Origin: an uncultured Bacilli bacterium
GTDB taxonomy: Bacteria > Bacillota_I > Bacilli_A > RF39 > UBA660
Assembly: GCA_949025205.1 (NCBI GenBank)
Contig: CARMXJ010000045.1
Span: forward strand, 1-9,808
Length of the DNA: 9,808 nucleotides
Direction: 5' to 3'
In this document: positions 7,439-9,808 of the stretch, in pieces
Position numbering within the stretch: the first letter of the stretch is position 1
Layout of the letters: every line of letters starts with the position of its first letter
Position numbers and translations under genes: made by a program
Notes under the pieces: model-generated
The model's database searches: none
What the model saw: the letters and a program-made list of their open reading frames with translations, nothing else
What the model was told of the DNA's origin: nothing

Positions 7439-8213
7439 TTCGACTAATCACTTCCTTTGCTAAATTTGCATATGCAAGGGTGGCGCGACTTGTTGGGTCA
7501 TATGCATTAATAGGCTTTCCATGGCTTGGGGCTTCTACTAAACGTACTAGTCTTGGAATAATGGTATTAAATACTTTATTTTTAAAACATTTTCTAACTT
7601 CTTCTATTACTTCAAGTCCAATATTCGTTCTTCCATCTAACATAGTTAATAATACTCCCTCAATTCTTAAATCTGGATTCATATTGGATTGTACTAAAAT
7701 AATAGAGTTTAAAAGTTGAGTAATTCCTTCTAGTGCAAAATATTCACATTGTACTGGTATTATTACAGAATCACTTGCCACAAGAGCGTTCATGGTTGAT
7801 ATTCCTAATGAAGGTTGGCAATCAATTATAATATAATCGTATTTTTCTCTTATTTCCGCTAGTTTTAAACGCAATTGTTCATTTTGTCTAAATGTTTCAT
7901 CTTCTAACATTTTTTTTACAAATTCAACATCTACACCTGCTAAGTTGATAGTAGAAGGAATAATAGATAAATTTTTAAATTTGGTTTTAATAATAGCACT
8001 TTTTACTTCACAAGCCCCTGTTATTACATCGTAAATATCATTTTCAAAGTCGTTGGTGTTTAATCCAAGTCCACTAGAAGAATTCCCTTGTGGGTCTAAA
8101 TCGATTAATAATGTCTTTTTCCCTTCACTTCCTAGTGATGCAGCAAGATTAATACTTGTTGTTGTTTTTCCAACTCCTCCCTTTTGATTTACCAATGAAA
8201 TAACTTTTGCCAT
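7428..8213 (-). CDS. parA: Chromosome partitioning ATPase ParA (Soj)
   Basis: ParA/Soj is a deviant Walker ATPase that forms DNA-bound dimers and acts with ParB in origin segregation and, in Bacillus, DnaA control. The 261-aa length matches chromosomal ParA rather than the longer plasmid forms with an N-terminal HTH. The deviant Walker A KGGVGKTT is at 11-18 with the signature Lys11. A second motif LLIDLDPQGN is at 35-44 and Walker B IIIDCQPSLG at 128-137. Basic residues near RLVRLVEAPSHGKP (221-234) fit the non-specific DNA-binding surface. The start is supported by AAGGTGG 7 nt upstream. It is the first gene of the operon running to ychF and overlaps parB by 11 nt. Confidence 0.97.
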   Translation of the reverse strand: MAKVISLVNQKGGVGKTTTSINLAASLGSEGKKTLLIDLDPQGNSSSGLGLNTNDFENDIYDVITGACEVKSAIIKTKFKNLSIIPSTINLAGVDVEFVKKMLEDETFRQNEQLRLKLAEIREKYDYIIIDCQPSLGISTMNALVASDSVIIPVQCEYFALEGITQLLNSIILVQSNMNPDLRIEGVLLTMLDGRTNIGLEVIEEVRKCFKNKVFNTIIPRLVRLVEAPSHGKPINAYDPTSRATLAYANLAKEVISRNGN

Positions 8214-8248
8214 AATACCACCTTTTTCAAATTTTAGTCACTAGTATC

Positions 8249-8277
8249 ATTTTAACACATTAATAATTATTTGTCTT
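8249..8277 (-). promoter_or_regulatory. Promoter of the parA-parB-mscS-DUF951-abgT-ychF operon
   Basis: On the minus strand -35 AAGACA (8272-8277) is separated by 17 bp from -10 TAAAAT (8249-8254), about 36 bp before the parA ATG. Both boxes are close to the vegetative sigma consensus. No other promoter of this quality was noted between parA and ychF. Confidence 0.6.
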
Positions 8278-8288
8278 TAGAAAAACAT

Positions 8289-8768
8289 TTATTTTTTGTT
8301 TTCTATTATTTCTAAAATTGTAGTTATTTCCTCTTCTGTAAATTCTTCTAATTTTTGTAAAATTTTTTGTATTTCCTCCTTTTTGGTACAAGAAAAAAGT
8401 GCTGCAATTAAAATAAGTTTTGGATTTGTTTTTTGGTGCGCATATGAATAGGGACTATAGATTTCCCAATAACAGGGTATTAACAACGCATGGTATTTTG
8501 ATACTTCTCGAAAACTTATGTTTATATAAAAAGTCTTGGAGGTTGTAAAAAGATTTTTGTCATCTAATACTCTGATTTTTAGCGTTAATTCTGTGTTTAT
8601 AAAGAGTACAAATTCTAATACATTTTTGTTTAGCTTTTTATCTTCTCTTTTTATAATTGTATTTGCTTCTAATCCAAAAAAATTAAGAATTATTTTATCC
8701 AATTTTTGTCGAAACTCTTTATTTTCAAATATTTTTATAAATGTTTTTTTTGTTATAATTCTTTGCAT
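8289..8768 (-). CDS. Hypothetical 159-aa protein upstream of parA
   Basis: Not recognised. The protein is rich in Lys, Ile and Glu and has no signal peptide and no convincing membrane helix (LILIAALFSC near residue 120 is short). The N-terminal part (MQRIITKKTFIKIFENKEFR) looks helical. The middle (about 48-100) alternates charged and hydrophobic residues as a beta-sheet domain would (EFVLFINTELTLKIRVLD). The C-terminal 35 residues form charged helices (KKEEIQKILQKLEEFTEEE). I considered an Rpn/PD-(D/E)XK nuclease but the catalytic D...ExK pattern is not evident. It is very likely a real gene: AAGGAGA lies 6 nt before ATG 8768 and codon use resembles its neighbours. It is 75 bp upstream of parA, with parA having its own promoter in that gap and no terminator between them. 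Confidence 0.75.
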   Translation of the reverse strand: MQRIITKKTFIKIFENKEFRQKLDKIILNFFGLEANTIIKREDKKLNKNVLEFVLFINTELTLKIRVLDDKNLFTTSKTFYINISFREVSKYHALLIPCYWEIYSPYSYAHQKTNPKLILIAALFSCTKKEEIQKILQKLEEFTEEEITTILEIIENKK

Positions 8769-8774
8769 TTTTTA

Positions 8775-8791
8775 TCTCCTTTTTTGGGAGA
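8775..8791 (-). promoter_or_regulatory. Ribosome site able to pair with an upstream TCTCC
   Basis: On the minus strand the ribosome site AAGGAGA (8775-8781) is preceded by TCTCC (8787-8791). The two can form a 5-bp, GC-containing stem with a 7-nt loop, burying the Shine-Dalgarno core of the 159-aa gene. The local stem is short, so any control would be mild, for example temperature- or ribosome-sensitive. The complementarity is seen; the function is inference. Confidence 0.4.
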
Positions 8792-9079
8792 ATAACAAAT
8801 TTTTTTATGTTCTTCAAATCACTGTTTTTTTTAATTTGTTTTAAAAATCATAAAATTGTATAGGCATATTTCTTTTTTTGAAGCAAATTTCTATTTTTCT
8901 TTTAAAAATATAGTAATTTTTGATTGTTCTTTTATAAGTTCTTGAATGTCGTTATAACCTTTATTACTTTTAGAAGATAATCATATATATTTTTATAATT
9001 TCTTATATTTTTGTTTTCAAAAGTAGTAAAATGGTAGTAAATTTTAGCACTTATTTTATATTATTAATTTTAAATATTT

Positions 9080-9106
9080 AAAAAATACTATGTAATGCCA
9101 TAGTAT
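9080..9106 (-). terminator. Terminator-like hairpin after the permease remnant
   Basis: On the minus strand ATACTATG and CATAGTAT form a perfect 8-bp stem around loop GCATTA, followed directly by a run of T. It is the last of three hairpins downstream of the permease remnant and would stop minus-strand transcription before the 159-aa gene. The stem is AT-rich, so strength is uncertain. Confidence 0.5.
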
Positions 9107-9187
9107 CAAAAATACCTTTATGAGCGAGACTAGTGGCATAGCCACTAAAGTTCTCGCCATAATAAGGATAGTATTACCCTTATTATG
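9084..9187. other. Palindromic three-hairpin element, possible structured RNA or mobile-element relic
   Basis: Three perfect or near-perfect hairpins are packed into about 105 bp. H1 is ATACTATG/CATAGTAT (9085-9092 with 9099-9106). H2 has an outer stem GCGAGA/TCTCGC (9124-9129 with 9152-9157) and an inner stem TAGTGGC/GCCACTA (9131-9137 with 9141-9147) around the loop ATA. H3 is CATAATAAGG/CCTTATTATG (9158-9167 with 9178-9187). An alternative long-range fold is also encoded: AATACTAT (9084-9091) can pair with ATAGTATT (9168-9175), and CCTTTATG (9115-9122) with CATAATAAGG, making one long cruciform centred on H2. H2 is GC-rich for this region. No known riboswitch or RNA family was recognised. 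It could be a structured RNA, an attenuator, or a MITE-like or IS-end palindrome. Confidence 0.5.
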
Positions 9188-9262
9188 TAGCATGAAGCAG
9201 AATACTTTATTTCTTAATTATCAAAATTATTCTTATCTAAAATATAAGTATTAGTCATAACT

Positions 9263-9754
9263 TTAATTTTTTTTCAATGATCTTATTAATTTACCTTTTT
9301 CTAACTTATAATATAAAAATAAGACTATGTAACTGAATATTGCAATTATAAAAGTGATTTTTATAGCATTGTTACTTTCTTTAAAGATTGTACATGATAA
9401 TATTGGAAGTATCATAGTTACTATTCCTTCAATAAATCTTTCGAATGTCACATAAGAAGTTTGCAATTTATCCTTTGCTGTTTCATATATTGCAATATGA
9501 TCATACATTTCATAAGAAGCATTCCCAAAGCCGATGAGTATATATATTATAGGTAATAAATATAAAAGTTGTTCGTTATTAAATGATAATAATATTATAA
9601 ATACAATAATAAATATTACACACATAGGTAGTATAATTTTAGACCAATTTCTACTTTCAGATTTCTTTCCCCAATATTTACTAGAAAAGGCTTCTGATAA
9701 ATTCACTAGTATATTTAAGATACTAAAATATAAATAGCTAATATTTAAATATCT
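9263..9754 (-). pseudogene. 5'-truncated MFS-type permease
   Basis: The remnant is the C-terminal part of a multi-pass permease, most like a major facilitator. A GTG at 9706 gives 147 aa, but the frame stays open further upstream through ISYLYFSILNIL into the inverted repeat at 9754 and stops at 9785-9787, so the first half is absent. Visible are an interhelical SSKYWGKKSESRNW resembling the MFS loop after helix 2 or 8, then helices near LPMCVIFIIVFIILLSF, LLYLLPIIYILIGFGNAS, IVTMILPILSCTIF and IKITFIIAIFSYIVLFLYY, and a basic tail. A full MFS has about 12 helices; only the last four or five are here. The break coincides with the repeat, so insertion or recombination of an element is the likely cause. 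It is followed by the three-hairpin element. Confidence 0.65.
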
Positions 9755-9780
9755 TAATAGACCTGTCCGGAAAGCTTTTA
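9754..9780. repeat. Right copy of the edge inverted repeat
   Basis: Positions 9754-9774 are the exact inverted complement of 35-55, and the match continues to 9780 with one mismatch at 9775. It lies where the permease frame loses its natural 5' part. Outside it (9781-9808) the sequence is AT-rich with no gene. It is probably the terminus of a mobile or dispersed element extending past the right end; that is inference. Confidence 0.75.
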
Positions 9781-9808
9781 AGAATTATTTAAGTTATAAA
9801 TACCACAC

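Larger units (their letters stand above)
8769..9262. other. 494-bp intergenic region
   Basis: This gap, between the permease remnant and the 159-aa gene, is extremely AT-rich. It contains the hairpin cluster at 9084-9187 and the terminator-like hairpin at 9080-9106, both listed separately. From 8795 to 9075 no gene with a start codon and ribosome site is seen. Two overlapping start-less minus-strand frames occur at 8932-9060 and 8891-8980; the second reads like protein (SNKGYNDIQELIKEQ), so a decayed gene is possible. Candidate promoter elements for the 159-aa gene, such as TTGAAG-17 bp-TATTCT just upstream of it, are weak. Confidence 0.5.

Noticed and set aside
8289..8768. Rpn-type PD-(D/E)XK transposase-associated nuclease
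   Set aside because: The length and low complexity suggested it, but the ordered D...ExK catalytic residues are not visible.
9715..9757. 8-bp inverted repeat TTAAGATA / TATCTTAA beside the right-hand edge repeat
   Set aside because: It is purely AT-rich with a 27-nt spacer and lies in the permease coding frame; chance is likely.
1..9808. CRISPR array, tRNA or rRNA genes
   Set aside because: No regularly spaced direct repeats and no tRNA- or rRNA-like conserved stretches were seen on either strand.

Overview
The window is AT-rich, all recognisable genes lie on the minus strand, and the standard genetic code is used (TGG for Trp, TGA as a stop). Strong AAGGAGG-type ribosome sites, short overlapping genes, and the order parA-parB-mscS-DUF951-...-ychF point to a low-GC Firmicute (Clostridia or Bacilli, perhaps an uncultured gut lineage). 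That gene block normally sits near the replication origin in this phylum. The taxonomic call is inference.

Layout in direction of transcription, from high to low coordinates. (1) 9263-9754: the C-terminal part of an MFS-type permease with its N-terminal half missing. Its frame runs into a repeat at the right edge. (2) 8769-9262: a gap of about 490 bp holding three closely packed hairpins (9084-9187), the last being terminator-like for the permease remnant. (3) 8289-8768: an unrecognised 159-aa protein whose ribosome site can pair with a sequence just upstream. (4) 8213-2899: a tight, probably single, operon of parA, parB, mscS, a DUF951 gene, an AbgT-family transporter and ychF, with overlaps or very short gaps and a promoter in front of parA. 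It combines chromosome segregation, osmotic protection, a small Cys-bearing protein, solute transport and a ribosome-associated ATPase. (5) 2832-2185: a Bax-inhibitor-1/YetJ-like membrane protein with its own promoter and a clear intrinsic terminator. (6) 2092-989: a CapA-type lipoprotein. (7) 916-197: a YdcF/ElyC-type (DUF218) protein, followed by a 1-nt-overlapping 57-aa ORF that runs into the left-edge repeat.

The most unusual structure is at the edges. A 21-bp perfect inverted repeat (26 of 27 positions if extended) lies at 29-55 and 9754-9780, each copy about 30 bp from a window end. At both edges a reading frame runs into the repeat. The simplest reading is that two outward-lying copies of one mobile or dispersed element bound this block and that the assembly stops inside them. 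An invertible segment is a less likely alternative. The central genes are ordinary housekeeping genes and I see no clear new multi-gene system. The second signal worth attention is the palindromic, alternatively foldable element at 9084-9187.
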